A stretch of DNA of 64,000 nt from an uncultured Candidatus Saccharibacteria bacterium (GTDB lineage Bacteria > Patescibacteriota > Saccharimonadia > Saccharimonadales > Saccharimonadaceae). Positions 7,934 through 16,998 of the stretch are shown piece after piece. Made by a program: the position numbers and the translations under genes. The stretch covers positions 1-64,000 of the forward strand of contig CAPKVJ010000005.1 of the NCBI GenBank assembly GCA_948648655.1, given 5' to 3'. Under the pieces are notes generated by a model. That model searched no databases, had not been told where the DNA came from, and was given only the letters and a program-made list of their open reading frames with translations. The first letter of the stretch is position 1, and each line of letters starts with the position of its first letter.

Positions 7934-8491
7934 ATGGAAGCTGGCTTAGGAATTTTTATTGTCGAAAGTTTAGTAATTGTGATTTTGGGGAGTTTATTGC
8001 ATTTTACTTATGATTGGAGCGGAGAGAATAAATTTGTTGGATTCTTTTCGGCGGTAAATGAGAGTACGTGGGAACATATTAAACTAGCTTTGTCGGCGAT
8101 TTTTATTTGTACGTTGGTTGATGTTTGGTTTTTGGGTGGTAATCAAAATTATTGGTATGCGCGGAATTTATCGTTTATAGTATCAGTACTCGTGATTCCG
8201 GCATTGTTCTATGGTTATAGGAGTTTTGTACGACATTCGATATTGGCAGTTGATATATCGATTTTTGTGGTTGCAGCTATGTTAAGTGAATTGGTTTTTG
8301 TAGTAGTGTTGAATGGCCCGACTATTGGCCCAAAGATGACTGGTTTGAGTTTGGCGGGCGGAGTGTTGATTTTGACGGCATATTTATTATTGACGAAATT
8401 TCCTTTGCATAACTTTTTGTTTGAGGACCCAATTACACATCGCTATGGTTTCGATGGACATAAGAAGTTGATGCGTCGACATAAAAAATAA
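7934..8491 (+). CDS. DUF6512 family membrane protein
   Basis: A 185-residue protein with five or six predicted membrane segments and the conserved stretch LLHFTYDWSGENKFVGFFSA near residues 21-40 followed by VNESTWEHIK, typical of DUF6512 proteins in Firmicutes. The function is unknown. The C-terminus is basic (GHKKLMRRHKK). It has an extended -10 (TGGTATAAT, 7917-7925) only eight bases before the ATG and no Shine-Dalgarno, so the transcript is probably leaderless. It is divergent from the GntR operon, and the GntR operator is about 70 bp away. Confidence 0.75.
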   Translation: MEAGLGIFIVESLVIVILGSLLHFTYDWSGENKFVGFFSAVNESTWEHIKLALSAIFICTLVDVWFLGGNQNYWYARNLSFIVSVLVIPALFYGYRSFVRHSILAVDISIFVVAAMLSELVFVVVLNGPTIGPKMTGLSLAGGVLILTAYLLLTKFPLHNFLFEDPITHRYGFDGHKKLMRRHKK

Positions 8492-8514
8492 TCACACTAT
8501 GGCGATTATTTTTT
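8487..8514 (+). terminator. Rho-independent terminator after DUF6512 gene
   Basis: AATAATC (8487-8493) pairs with GATTATT (8504-8510), followed by TTTT. It overlaps the stop codon region and separates this gene from the convergent metK. Confidence 0.6.
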
Positions 8515-8528
8515 AGAAATATGATTGG

Positions 8529-9524
8529 CTATTTGTCCCAGTCGAAGCCTTCACCAAAATGTCCATAACGGGATGAAGGCTCATAAATTGGTCGTTTTAG
8601 ATCAAGTGTTTCAATAATTCCCTGCGGGGTCAAATTGTAGCCGGTAATTATTTCTGGCTTGCCGTCTATGATGACAGTTTGCTCGAGAGGGTCGGCATGA
8701 CCGATGGCGTACGCTAGACGAACATATACTTCTTTGGCGTTATGTTTCTTGAGATAGTCGACGGCGATACGACGTGCCATATAAGCGGCGGAACGATCGA
8801 CTTTGCTGGGATCCTTACCAGAAAAGGCACCACCACCGATCGGAATGCGTGGGCCGTAATTATCGACAATGAGTTTTCTGCCGGTTAGGCCGGTATCGGC
8901 CTCAAAACCACCTTGATGCCAGTCTCCGGCTGGGTTGAGGTGAAGTTCAATTTCTTGGCCAGGCACCGGCTTGAGGTTGTTTTCTTTGATGAATGTTCGA
9001 ACTAATTCCTCTAATTTTGCTTTGGGAGCATTTTGGAAACTTGCTACGATCGAGACGACGTAAGTCTGCCCATCTTTATCCATTAATGTAACTTGAGTTT
9101 TACCATCATATGGAAACTTTTCGTAAATGAATTGATTGAGGTGACGAGATAATACTACTTCGAGAGGTAATAATTCCGGAGTCTCGTTAGTGGCGTAGCC
9201 GATCATAATTCCCTGATCTCCGGCCCCGCCAGTATCAACGCCTTGTGCTATCTCTGGGCTTTGCTTGACGAGGTTTGAAATTATCTCCATGTTTTCTCCA
9301 GCAATGCGCTGGGCAATTTTTAGGATGTCGATATTTTCGGCAGTAGATGTAACCTCTCCGGTGATAAAGATTTTGCCGTGACCGCCACAGACTTCTACGG
9401 CAACGCGTGCGTTTGGATCTTGTGCTAGATAAGCATCTAGCACAGCGTCAGATATCTGATCACAAAGTTTATCGGGATGTTTGGGTGAGACACTTTCAGC
9501 AGTGCGATAAATTATACTTTCCAT
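8529..9524 (-). CDS. metK: S-adenosylmethionine synthetase
   Basis: A 331-residue enzyme that makes S-adenosylmethionine from methionine and ATP. Signature one, GAGDQGIMIGYA, is near residue 97, and the P-loop-like signature GGGAFSGKDPSKVDRSAAY near 225-243. The N-terminus has the expected SVSPKHPDKLCDQISDAVLDA. It is about 50 residues shorter than the E. coli enzyme, as in compact MetK variants. I prefer ATG 9524 over 9539: TATAAT lies exactly six bases before it, so the mRNA is probably leaderless and the longer start would lie upstream of transcription. Confidence 0.95.
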   Translation of the reverse strand: MESIIYRTAESVSPKHPDKLCDQISDAVLDAYLAQDPNARVAVEVCGGHGKIFITGEVTSTAENIDILKIAQRIAGENMEIISNLVKQSPEIAQGVDTGGAGDQGIMIGYATNETPELLPLEVVLSRHLNQFIYEKFPYDGKTQVTLMDKDGQTYVVSIVASFQNAPKAKLEELVRTFIKENNLKPVPGQEIELHLNPAGDWHQGGFEADTGLTGRKLIVDNYGPRIPIGGGAFSGKDPSKVDRSAAYMARRIAVDYLKKHNAKEVYVRLAYAIGHADPLEQTVIIDGKPEIITGYNLTPQGIIETLDLKRPIYEPSSRYGHFGEGFDWDK

Positions 9525-9569
9525 AACCTTATTATACATGACAAAGAGATATTATGATATGATAAGGCT

Positions 9570-10772
9570 ATGAATATTGCGATTTTTACTGATCTTTATT
9601 CACCTTGGACTTCTGGCGGGATTGTCTCTTCTATATCGGCACAAAAAACTGAATTGGAGCGTTTGGGCCATCAAGTAACTATTTTTTGTCCAGGATTTAA
9701 TGCGCGCGAAAAGGGCGTAGTGACGGTGCCGACACATAAATTTATAAAAATTAATGGTGCGCCTTTGGCAATGAGGCCACCAAAAATCGAAGAATTTATT
9801 TTGCAGAAGTATCCGCAGTTTAGTGATTTTGATATTGTGCATGTGCATTATGAGGCTGGTTGTAGTTTGGCGGGAGTGCGTTTGGCGATGAGGTTCGGCG
9901 TGCCACTAGTACAGACTATGCATGGGCGTGAAGATATGGCAATTGCGATTAATGTGCCATTTGGGTTTCGGACTTTTGTGGCGAGAGTTTTGAATGGTCT
10001 GCATAGAAGGTATTTGCCCCATGCACTAAAAATAAAGAGGGATAGGTTTCAAGCTCCGGCTATTGCGCGCGCGAAGATGTGGGAATTGATGGTGAACCAA
10101 GCAGAGTATGCTGATGTTGTGCTATCACCTTCGCAGCACTTTGCGCATAAGCTGGAGCATTATGGGGTTACTAAACCAATAGATGTGGTGTCGAATGGTG
10201 TGTCTGCTGCGTTGATGTCGGGTGAGCCAGTAGCGCGGGAGATGGAAGATGGTGATGTTTTGAAAATGGTTTGGAATTCGCGAGTGTCTAAAGAAAAGAG
10301 GATTGATGAATTTTTGCGGGCTGTGTCTTTGCTTGAACGTCCGTATGTATTGCATGTATATGGTGATGGAAATATGTTGAAGAAGTGTCAACGCTTTGCC
10401 AAGAGGAATCAACTGAAGGTGAAATTTTATGGAAAGCAAAAACGGGAGAAGATTATCCAACGCATGCAGGAAGCGCACCTTGCGGTGACGGCATCATATA
10501 ATTTCGATACGCAAGGTATGGTACTTTTGGAAGCGGAGGCAGTGGGATTGCCGGTGTTCTTTTGTGACCCAGAGATGGCAGAGATAGTTCCAGCGGAAAG
10601 TTATATTTTGGCTGGTGCTCCGGATGCTGTTTCGATGTCAATTGCTTTGGAGAACTTCCCAGCCGAAAAGATTAACGTGATGAGTAAGAAGATGTTAAAA
10701 AGCCGCGAGAAGGTTTCACAGGCCGAACAGGGCGAAGCGTTAATAAAAGTTTATCAAAAAATTGTGCGTTAA
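9570..10772 (+). CDS. Glycosyltransferase family 4
   Basis: A 400-residue GT-B fold sugar transferase. The N-terminal domain has the glycine-rich loop TSGGIVSSI near residue 15 and HVHYEAG near 93. The C-terminal nucleotide-sugar domain has VWNSRVSKEKRIDEFLRA near 231 and the donor-binding element GMVLLEAEAVGLPVF near 316-330. The nearest known group is glycolipid or mannosyl transferases acting at the cytoplasmic membrane. The neighbouring CDP-alcohol phosphatidyltransferase supports a lipid or surface glycan role, but the acceptor is unknown. TATGAT lies six bases before the ATG, so a leaderless mRNA is likely. Confidence 0.85.
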   Translation: MNIAIFTDLYSPWTSGGIVSSISAQKTELERLGHQVTIFCPGFNAREKGVVTVPTHKFIKINGAPLAMRPPKIEEFILQKYPQFSDFDIVHVHYEAGCSLAGVRLAMRFGVPLVQTMHGREDMAIAINVPFGFRTFVARVLNGLHRRYLPHALKIKRDRFQAPAIARAKMWELMVNQAEYADVVLSPSQHFAHKLEHYGVTKPIDVVSNGVSAALMSGEPVAREMEDGDVLKMVWNSRVSKEKRIDEFLRAVSLLERPYVLHVYGDGNMLKKCQRFAKRNQLKVKFYGKQKREKIIQRMQEAHLAVTASYNFDTQGMVLLEAEAVGLPVFFCDPEMAEIVPAESYILAGAPDAVSMSIALENFPAEKINVMSKKMLKSREKVSQAEQGEALIKVYQKIVR

Positions 10773-10776
10773 AAGT

Positions 10777-10814
10777 GCCGTATCGTTCTGCATGTGGTAA
10801 TAGAACAATACGGC
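10777..10814. terminator. Bidirectional terminator
   Basis: GCCGTATCGTTCT (10777-10789) pairs with AGAACAATACGGC (10802-10814) between two convergent genes. The minus-strand transcript has a TTTT run after the stem; the plus-strand run is weaker. Confidence 0.65.
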
Positions 10815-10820
10815 TTGGAA

Positions 10821-11396
10821 TTAAAGCGGAGTTTTTACTTGTGTCAAACGGTTGCGTTTGATGAGAATGAGGATTATCCCGACTGCGACGCCAAATAATA
10901 AACAAGCGGTTCTGATTTGACGTGGCCAGCTAGTCGCTATGATTAAATTTGTCACGACGACTGCAATTGCTAATAAATATAGGTAACGTCGAGTGAGTAT
11001 CAGTCTTCGCTTAACCTTTTCGCTAAAAAGGTATTTGAGCCAAACTGCATAGGTCTGTACTGTCAGACCAATTATGAGTCCAGATATTAGAATTGTAACC
11101 CCGAGCTGGAAGTTTACACACTTTATATAATAAACGAGTGCCAAGATTCCAGTGTAGATGTCGGCAGCTTGGTCGATTTCTGGAGCGTACTTTCGCCACC
11201 AGCGATATTTGCCGTCGTTGGGGTAATGATATTTCCTGGCAAAAATACCGTCAAGAGCATCACCCAATTCACAGGCTACGATAATCCAGATTGCGATGTC
11301 TGGAGGACTATTTTTCCAGATAACTCCCACTAATGTGCTAGCTAGTATGATCCTGCTAGCTGTGATGATGTCGGCAATGTGATATTTTTTGATCAT
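10821..11396 (-). CDS. CDP-alcohol phosphatidyltransferase
   Basis: A 191-residue membrane enzyme of the CDP-OH-P family (PgsA-like), which joins CDP-diacylglycerol to an alcohol. The first half of the motif is clear, DALDGIFAR at about residue 45-53. The second half, EIDQAAD, comes about 20 residues later, with an insert longer than the usual spacing. About five membrane segments follow. ATG 11396 is chosen because GGAGGGG sits six bases upstream. In this position it could make the phosphatidylglycerol-type lipid of an organism with little other lipid synthesis. Confidence 0.8.
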   Translation of the reverse strand: MIKKYHIADIITASRIILASTLVGVIWKNSPPDIAIWIIVACELGDALDGIFARKYHYPNDGKYRWWRKYAPEIDQAADIYTGILALVYYIKCVNFQLGVTILISGLIIGLTVQTYAVWLKYLFSEKVKRRLILTRRYLYLLAIAVVVTNLIIATSWPRQIRTACLLFGVAVGIILILIKRNRLTQVKTPL

Positions 11397-11453
11397 AAGA
11401 ACCCCTCCCTTCCTGCCAACTAACATATATTATACTATGTTGTGCGGTATGAG

Positions 11454-12263
11454 TCAATAAAGTAATGCGGCAGTACTGGCGGCGAGTTGCTTATTGGGGT
11501 TAAAAAGATTCATGCCGAGTATTTTACTGGCAAGTTGTCCGGACCAGAGCGAAATTGGGCTGTAGTTTGTATCGGCGATGTGCGTGGTTGTGATATTGCC
11601 ACTATTTGCTACAATGATATTTTCTTGGTGAAAAGTGACAATTGTTATTGGGTAGCTGAGTGTGAATTTATGTAAGGTTTCGAGCACTGGTATGAGTGGC
11701 TGTGAGAGCATAATCATGCGGGGGTAATATATGGCGCGAAAGATTTTTTGAAGTTGTGCCATTGAAGCAATAATGATAGTATTTTGACGCGTGAGCCAAT
11801 CCTCTGCGTCGGAAGCCAATAAGTCAACACTGTCTCTAGCAAGAATTAAAGGTTTTGGGTCTTCGTGGGGACGAATGGCTTTTGCTATGGCGACTGCGGT
11901 CGAGGAATTTTTCGATAGATCGCCAATGACGAGGGTAGCATCGGATTTTTCAGCAAAAATTCGCAGTCGTTCTGATGCGGCGAATGAACCACTAGCAGTG
12001 GAGGGTAATAATTCTATACTATTTAGAATTGGTATTTTCCCACGCAAGGCATCGGGTAACAGCAATTTAACTGTATTGAAAGGAAATTCATTTTCCAAGA
12101 ATTCAGTAATGCGAATTGGTGTGGAGAAATTTTGGCTGTTGCCGCCGATTACTATAACATTTCCCTTTCGTTGTTCTGGTATATTCCAGGATAAATCTGG
12201 GTAGAGCGGTGATTCTTGTTTTTGCCAATAGGACAAGTTGGAGTTAATTGTCGCGAAGGCCAT
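11454..12263 (-). CDS. Ribokinase-fold protein, NAD(P)HX dehydratase-like
   Basis: A 269-residue protein that resembles the YjeF C-terminal (ADP/ATP-dependent NAD(P)H-hydrate dehydratase) domain: a GNVIVIGGNS start near 34, LVIGDLSK near 113 and ILARDSVDLLA near 140, where true enzymes have an aspartate-rich nucleotide site. The usual GTGD/GAGD catalytic loop is not clear, so it may be inactive or altered. The assignment rests on fold-level similarity only. Its ATG follows the exoIII stop directly (TAAATGG). A carbohydrate-kinase relative is the alternative. Confidence 0.5.
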   Translation of the reverse strand: MAFATINSNLSYWQKQESPLYPDLSWNIPEQRKGNVIVIGGNSQNFSTPIRITEFLENEFPFNTVKLLLPDALRGKIPILNSIELLPSTASGSFAASERLRIFAEKSDATLVIGDLSKNSSTAVAIAKAIRPHEDPKPLILARDSVDLLASDAEDWLTRQNTIIIASMAQLQKIFRAIYYPRMIMLSQPLIPVLETLHKFTLSYPITIVTFHQENIIVANSGNITTTHIADTNYSPISLWSGQLASKILGMNLFNPNKQLAASTAALLY

Positions 12264-13058
12264 TTAAAAATCCAATTCAATAGATACTGGGCAATGATCA
12301 GAGCCCATGATGTGCTCGTGAATTTCGGCGGATTTGAGATGCGGTAGCAGGCTAGGAGAAATGAAGAAGTAGTCGATGCGCCAGCCGATATTACGTTCAC
12401 GGCATTTAGACCAGTGTGACCACCAAGTATAGCGTTGTAAAGTAGGTTGGAAGTAACGGAATGTATCAACAAAGCCGGCAGAGATGAGATTTTTGATTCC
12501 CTGCCTCTCCTCGTCGGTGAAACCAGCGTTGTGCTCATTGTCTTTGGGCCTGGCGAGGTCGAGTGGAGTATGTGCAGCGTTGAAATCGCCGCAAACGATA
12601 ACAGGCTTATTGGTTTCGAGAGCTTTGAGATAGTTGAGAAAAGCTGGATCCCAGATATCTTCACGCAGTTTGAGCCTAGATAAATCACGTTTACTATTTG
12701 GTGTGTAAACGTTGACTAAATAAAAAGCAGGAAATTCGAGAGTTTGCACGCGCCCTTCAGTCAGAGGATTTCCGTAGCGGTCATCCCAATTGTAGTTCGT
12801 TTGCAACTCGTTTGTGAGACCATTATAGACATTAAGGGGTTGGAATTTGGACAAAGTTGCGGTTCCAGAATATCCAGGTCGATCAGCACTATTCCAGATT
12901 TCTAGGTAATTGGGAAAATCTATTTCGGCTTGGTCGGATTTAGCTTTAGTCTCTTGGATACAGAGTATGTCAGGTTGCTCGGAATCTAGCATTTCGACAA
13001 GAGAGCCTTTTTTAATTACAGAGCGTAGACCGTTAACATTCCACGAATAGATTTTCAT
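12264..13058 (-). CDS. xth: Exodeoxyribonuclease III (AP endonuclease)
   Basis: A 264-residue Mg-dependent endonuclease/exonuclease that cuts at abasic sites in base excision repair. All family motifs are present: SWNVNGLRS near 5, CIQETKAKSDQ near 34, YTPNS near 119, the catalytic GDFNAAHTPLDLARP near 157-171, and GSDHCPVSIEL at the C-terminus. It follows GGAGATATCAA after smpB and ends against the YjeF-like gene. It complements the AlkD-type glycosylase at 2.3 kb. Confidence 0.95.
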   Translation of the reverse strand: MKIYSWNVNGLRSVIKKGSLVEMLDSEQPDILCIQETKAKSDQAEIDFPNYLEIWNSADRPGYSGTATLSKFQPLNVYNGLTNELQTNYNWDDRYGNPLTEGRVQTLEFPAFYLVNVYTPNSKRDLSRLKLREDIWDPAFLNYLKALETNKPVIVCGDFNAAHTPLDLARPKDNEHNAGFTDEERQGIKNLISAGFVDTFRYFQPTLQRYTWWSHWSKCRERNIGWRIDYFFISPSLLPHLKSAEIHEHIMGSDHCPVSIELDF

Positions 13059-13070
13059 TTGATATCTCCT

Positions 13071-13499
13071 TTAATATTCTTTTTGGTTTTTTAGACTACG
13101 ATCAAGATCACGACGTTTAATGGTCTCGCGTTTATCATATTTTTTCTTGCCTTTTCCGGTAGCAACTACTAGTTTGATATACCTACCGCCGGCTAGTAAT
13201 TTGGTTGGTACGAGTTGCAAGCCGTTTTGTTTCGCACGGTCTAAAGTGAGCAATTGTTTTTTTGTAGCGAGTAGTTTGATGTTTTTTTCGGTATCTGCGC
13301 CTAGCGTGAGGTTATTTAGCCAAAGTTCGCCTTTGCGAATCGTAACAAAACTCCCTTTGAGCTGCACATGGTGGTCGCGGATCAGACGTACTTCGGCCCC
13401 ATTTAATACCATGCCACAAGTGAGCTCGTCGCCTAGTTCATAGTCAAATTTCGCTCGACGATTAAAAGTGATTGATGTTGGCTGTTTAGTTTTCTTCAT
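13071..13499 (-). CDS. smpB: SsrA-binding protein SmpB
   Basis: A 142-residue partner of tmRNA in rescue of stalled ribosomes. The N-terminal FNRRAKFDYELGDELTCGMV, the GAEVRLIRDHHVQLKGSFV core and the basic C-terminal tail KKKYDKRETIKRRDLDR are all typical. The tail inserts into the mRNA channel. A tmRNA gene was not found in this window. TATAAT lies nine bases before the ATG with no ribosome site, so it starts at or close to its transcription start. Confidence 0.95.
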   Translation of the reverse strand: MKKTKQPTSITFNRRAKFDYELGDELTCGMVLNGAEVRLIRDHHVQLKGSFVTIRKGELWLNNLTLGADTEKNIKLLATKKQLLTLDRAKQNGLQLVPTKLLAGGRYIKLVVATGKGKKKYDKRETIKRRDLDRSLKNQKEY

Positions 13500-13514
13500 A
13501 TAGTATATATTATA

Positions 13515-14702
13515 CTATAATTTCTTGGCAGCATCCATTTGAGGGTCACGACCATGATTAGAATCGTCGTAAGTAAGTTCAACCTCAACGTCAGGGGTTA
13601 TGCCTTCGCCATTAATGCTATTGCCTTTTGGAGTGTACCAGCGTGCGGTCGTGACTTTTAGTAGTGAGCCATGTGATAGGTCTAGTAGGGTTTGGACTAC
13701 GCCTTTGCCGAAAGTTTTCTCGCCTAGTATGGTGGCTTTGTCGTAATCTTTGAGGGCACCAGCGACGATTTCTGATGCGGAAGCGGTACCGCCATTGACA
13801 AGTACTACTGTAGGAATATCGGCTAATATTGCTTGGCTACGATTGGCGTAAGTTTTGTTATCCGTAATTCCATTACCGCGTTGCTCTAGTACAACATCGC
13901 CATCGATCCAAAGTGATAATAGGTCCTTTGCTGCGGAGACATAGCCGCCGCCGTTACTGCGTAAATCGAGGATGACTTTTTTCACGCCTTTGTCCTTGAA
14001 TTCCTTTTTGGCAATGTTTTGAACTATGCTGCCGGTATCATTATCAAATCGAGTTACGGTAATGATTGCAGTTGATCCGACATAGTCGACGTAAGCTGAA
14101 ACGTTATTGATGGCCTCACGTGTGAGAGTAAAAGTTTTTTCTTCGCCGTCACGGACTACAGTGACTTCGACTTTGGTCCCGGCCTCCCCGCGTATTTTAT
14201 TAGAAACTACGTCGGTACTTTCCGACCATACTTCTTCGCCATCGACTTTATAGATGATGTCACCAGCCTGGATGCCAGCTTTACGAGCAGGATTGTCGGG
14301 GAGCGTGCGCAATACTCGAATGTAGCCATCACGTAAGCCCATTTCAACGCCAATTCCAGTACCGGATTCACCATGTAGAGCTGCTTCGTACTCTTTGGCT
14401 TCATCTGCGGTCATGTATTCAGTGTAAGTGTCTCCTAGTGCGGCAACTAGACCTTTTTTTGCCCCTTCGATGATTGTCGATCTGTCGACTTCACCATCAT
14501 AGTTTTCGACGAGAGTGTTGTATACTTCATCTAGGCTAGACCAGTCATTTGCGGCGCTTGTCTTTATTCCTAAATATGGAAGAAAGTTCGTGGAGAATTT
14601 GGTCCAATTAAGGCCAATAAATAACCCGATTGCAAGTGTCAATACACTGGCAATAATTGATCCCCCTAAACTGACTTTTTTCTCTTCCCATTGTTTTGGC
14701 AT
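13515..14702 (-). CDS. ctpA: C-terminal processing peptidase, S41 family
   Basis: A 395-residue secreted serine protease anchored by an N-terminal membrane segment (about 12-30). A PDZ domain (DGYIRVLRTLPDNPARKAGIQ, around 105-185) precedes the S41 catalytic core. The nucleophile serine is in NGGTASASEIVAGALKD near 313 and the lysine base in FGKGVVQT near 337, which form the Ser-Lys dyad. It trims or degrades extracytoplasmic proteins. TATAAT is six bases before the ATG, so it is probably leaderless. It sits with wall-remodelling genes (CHAP hydrolase, ftsEX). Confidence 0.93.
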   Translation of the reverse strand: MPKQWEEKKVSLGGSIIASVLTLAIGLFIGLNWTKFSTNFLPYLGIKTSAANDWSSLDEVYNTLVENYDGEVDRSTIIEGAKKGLVAALGDTYTEYMTADEAKEYEAALHGESGTGIGVEMGLRDGYIRVLRTLPDNPARKAGIQAGDIIYKVDGEEVWSESTDVVSNKIRGEAGTKVEVTVVRDGEEKTFTLTREAINNVSAYVDYVGSTAIITVTRFDNDTGSIVQNIAKKEFKDKGVKKVILDLRSNGGGYVSAAKDLLSLWIDGDVVLEQRGNGITDNKTYANRSQAILADIPTVVLVNGGTASASEIVAGALKDYDKATILGEKTFGKGVVQTLLDLSHGSLLKVTTARWYTPKGNSINGEGITPDVEVELTYDDSNHGRDPQMDAAKKL

Positions 14703-14750
14703 ATTGATATTATAGCACAGAATAATGGTTATACTAAATCTAGTTTAAGA

Positions 14751-15905
14751 TTACCAGGTGCGTTGATCGAAGTGGATGTAGCGATAAGCTGCAGGATTGA
14801 CGTTGTAGCGAGCTCCAAAATCACCAGGTAAGCCACTAGCTGAACTGCTAGAGTTGTTGTACTCGGTGAGATTGATTGTTCCATTGCTGTTGACGCTTTC
14901 GACCCACATGACATGCCCGTAGTAGCCAGCAGTACTATAGGCTACAGTATGTGCGGCTGGGGTGCTATTGACGACGTAGCCAGAAGCACGCGCGCTATTT
15001 CCCCAATCGGAACCATTTCCCCAGTTTGAAATTGTGATGCCCCAGAATTCTTGAACTTTCCAGGCGGTGTAGCTGACGCACTGGCAGATGTAGCCTCCGA
15101 TAACAATTTGCGACAAATTATCTTGAGGGCAGCGATTTGCGTATGGATAAGAATTATAGCCACTACCACTGACACCACCATTGTTGTAACGAGCAATTTC
15201 GGCGGCAATCTCTTGTTGCATTTTTTCGCGATTAGCGATAGCATCACGAGCGTAAGCGTCGCTATCGTTTTCGTATTTACGACGTAATTCGTTTTGCTCG
15301 TTGCGTTTTTGGGAAATTTGAGCGTTTTTAATTTCAGCACTGGCGATTAAGGCATCGACACTATCTTTTTGGCGCTGTAGATCTTCTTTTAATTCGCGTA
15401 CAGCTTCGGCAGAGGCGGCGATTTGGCTTTTGGCAGTAGTTTGACGGGATTGTTTCTCGGCGAAATCGCCAATGGAATTGCTACTGGCCAATAATATGAT
15501 GGCGTCTGGCTCATCTTCAAAATGCATACTGACAAGTAGCTTGGCGAGGGCGGCTTGTTGTAGATTGAGTTTGGCTTCGTTTTCGCTAATTTGTACGGAT
15601 AAGTCGCTAGCTATGGCTTGATTGGCGGCAATTTCTGCTTCTAGAGATGCGATCTCGGCATTTAGTCTCGCTACTTCTCCTTCGAGTGTTTGTGCATTAG
15701 CTGCGGCTACGCTAGCGGCTTGTTCGGCAGCACTAGCGCGATCTGCGGCTTCATGGCAAGCGGCAGTTACACAACCGACTGGATAGGCTTCAGCTTGTTT
15801 TTCTGATGATAAGAAATAAAAAGTACTAGCAGCAATAGCGATTCCACATATGCCTAAAATTAAGAAAGCGCGGATGCCGATAGTCTTGTGTAACCTTTTT
15901 ACCAT
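14751..15905 (-). CDS. Secreted peptidoglycan hydrolase with coiled coil and CHAP domain
   Basis: A 384-residue PcsB-like protein. An N-terminal membrane/signal segment (about 12-29) is followed by a long alanine- and glutamate-rich coiled coil (about 45-245), then a C-terminal CHAP amidase/endopeptidase domain (about 262-384). The catalytic cysteine is in YICQCVSYTAWKV and the histidine in GHVMWVESVN. The gene is next to ftsX and ftsE. In streptococci and other bacteria FtsEX activates exactly this kind of coiled-coil hydrolase across the membrane, so a functional link is inferred. TATATA precedes the ATG by six bases. Confidence 0.9.
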   Translation of the reverse strand: MVKRLHKTIGIRAFLILGICGIAIAASTFYFLSSEKQAEAYPVGCVTAACHEAADRASAAEQAASVAAANAQTLEGEVARLNAEIASLEAEIAANQAIASDLSVQISENEAKLNLQQAALAKLLVSMHFEDEPDAIILLASSNSIGDFAEKQSRQTTAKSQIAASAEAVRELKEDLQRQKDSVDALIASAEIKNAQISQKRNEQNELRRKYENDSDAYARDAIANREKMQQEIAAEIARYNNGGVSGSGYNSYPYANRCPQDNLSQIVIGGYICQCVSYTAWKVQEFWGITISNWGNGSDWGNSARASGYVVNSTPAAHTVAYSTAGYYGHVMWVESVNSNGTINLTEYNNSSSSASGLPGDFGARYNVNPAAYRYIHFDQRTW

Positions 15906-15948
15906 AATTATTATATAGCACGATTTTTTAAAATAGTAAAGGTTGTGC

Positions 15949-16998
15949 TTACTTGAGATATTTTTTCATAGCAAGACGTGCGGAAATAGTTCCGACTACG
16001 ATACCGATCAATATCATGGATCCGTAAACTGCAATGAGTAGGTTGCTCTCCATTAGCATGGATACGCTAGCGACATCGATACCATAACCAGAAAGTTTGG
16101 GAGCCAAGAATCTGAAGCCGATCAGGGCGATGGTAGTGGCTAGCAAGCCAGAAATAACTCCGCAGATTTGTGCTTCAACTAGAAATGGTCCACGAATAAA
16201 TGTAATATCGGCGCCTACTAGTTTCATCATGTAGATTTCTTCACGTCGAGAGAAAATCGCCATACGGATTGTGTTGAAAATCACTAGTACCGAGATGACT
16301 AAAAAGACTGCGCCCAATATCAAACCACCGTTTTTGGCGATAGTGGCCCAAGAGTTAATGGTCTCTATTTCGGCTTGGTTGACGTTATAAGTAGGCTGTT
16401 TTTCGCTATCTAGATTAGCTTGGAATAACTCACTGTTGTCGACCGTATTAATAATGCCATCTAGATTATTTGGATCATAGACTTTGATGCGCATAGTAGC
16501 CTGCATTGTGCTTAACATGAGATTATACATTCCTTCATCTTCGAGCGCAGCAAGTAATTCCTCGTTGTCTTGGTTATCTTCGAGAAAAGCATTATATTCG
16601 GTTTGTGAATCGGCGGTTTCGATGGAACGTATATTATCATTGATACTGATTTCGTCAGTCATCGCTGCGAGGAGCTCTTGGCTAGTACCAGGTGCAAAGA
16701 ATATAGTAATATCGATTTTTTCGCGCATTGTTTCGGCAGTTGCATTGAGAATGAGGCTAGCGAAAACTGTGATCATCAGAATTACTAATGTGATAGTCAT
16801 AACTAACGTCGCAGCAATTGATAACCAGATATTACGTGTGAAACTAGCCGTACCATATTTGAGTACGCGACCAGTAGTGCGTACTCGACTGACGCTACTG
16901 TTTTCGACGAGCGTCTTGAGATGACTTTTGGTCTCTTTGCGTGAAGGACGATGTGCTCCACGATGTCCGGACTCTTCAATTGACTTTTTATCAATCAT
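15949..16998 (-). CDS. ftsX: Cell division protein FtsX
   Basis: A 349-residue membrane component of FtsEX. The cytoplasmic N-terminus is followed by a first membrane segment (about 58-82), an outside domain (about 90-215) that would contact the hydrolase, and three C-terminal membrane segments with the FtsX motif NTIRMAIFSRREEIYMMKLVGA near 240-262. The ATG overlaps the ftsE stop (TAATG). The N-terminal tail is longer than usual and basic (HRGAHRPSRKETKSHLK). Confidence 0.93.
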   Translation of the reverse strand: MIDKKSIEESGHRGAHRPSRKETKSHLKTLVENSSVSRVRTTGRVLKYGTASFTRNIWLSIAATLVMTITLVILMITVFASLILNATAETMREKIDITIFFAPGTSQELLAAMTDEISINDNIRSIETADSQTEYNAFLEDNQDNEELLAALEDEGMYNLMLSTMQATMRIKVYDPNNLDGIINTVDNSELFQANLDSEKQPTYNVNQAEIETINSWATIAKNGGLILGAVFLVISVLVIFNTIRMAIFSRREEIYMMKLVGADITFIRGPFLVEAQICGVISGLLATTIALIGFRFLAPKLSGYGIDVASVSMLMESNLLIAVYGSMILIGIVVGTISARLAMKKYLK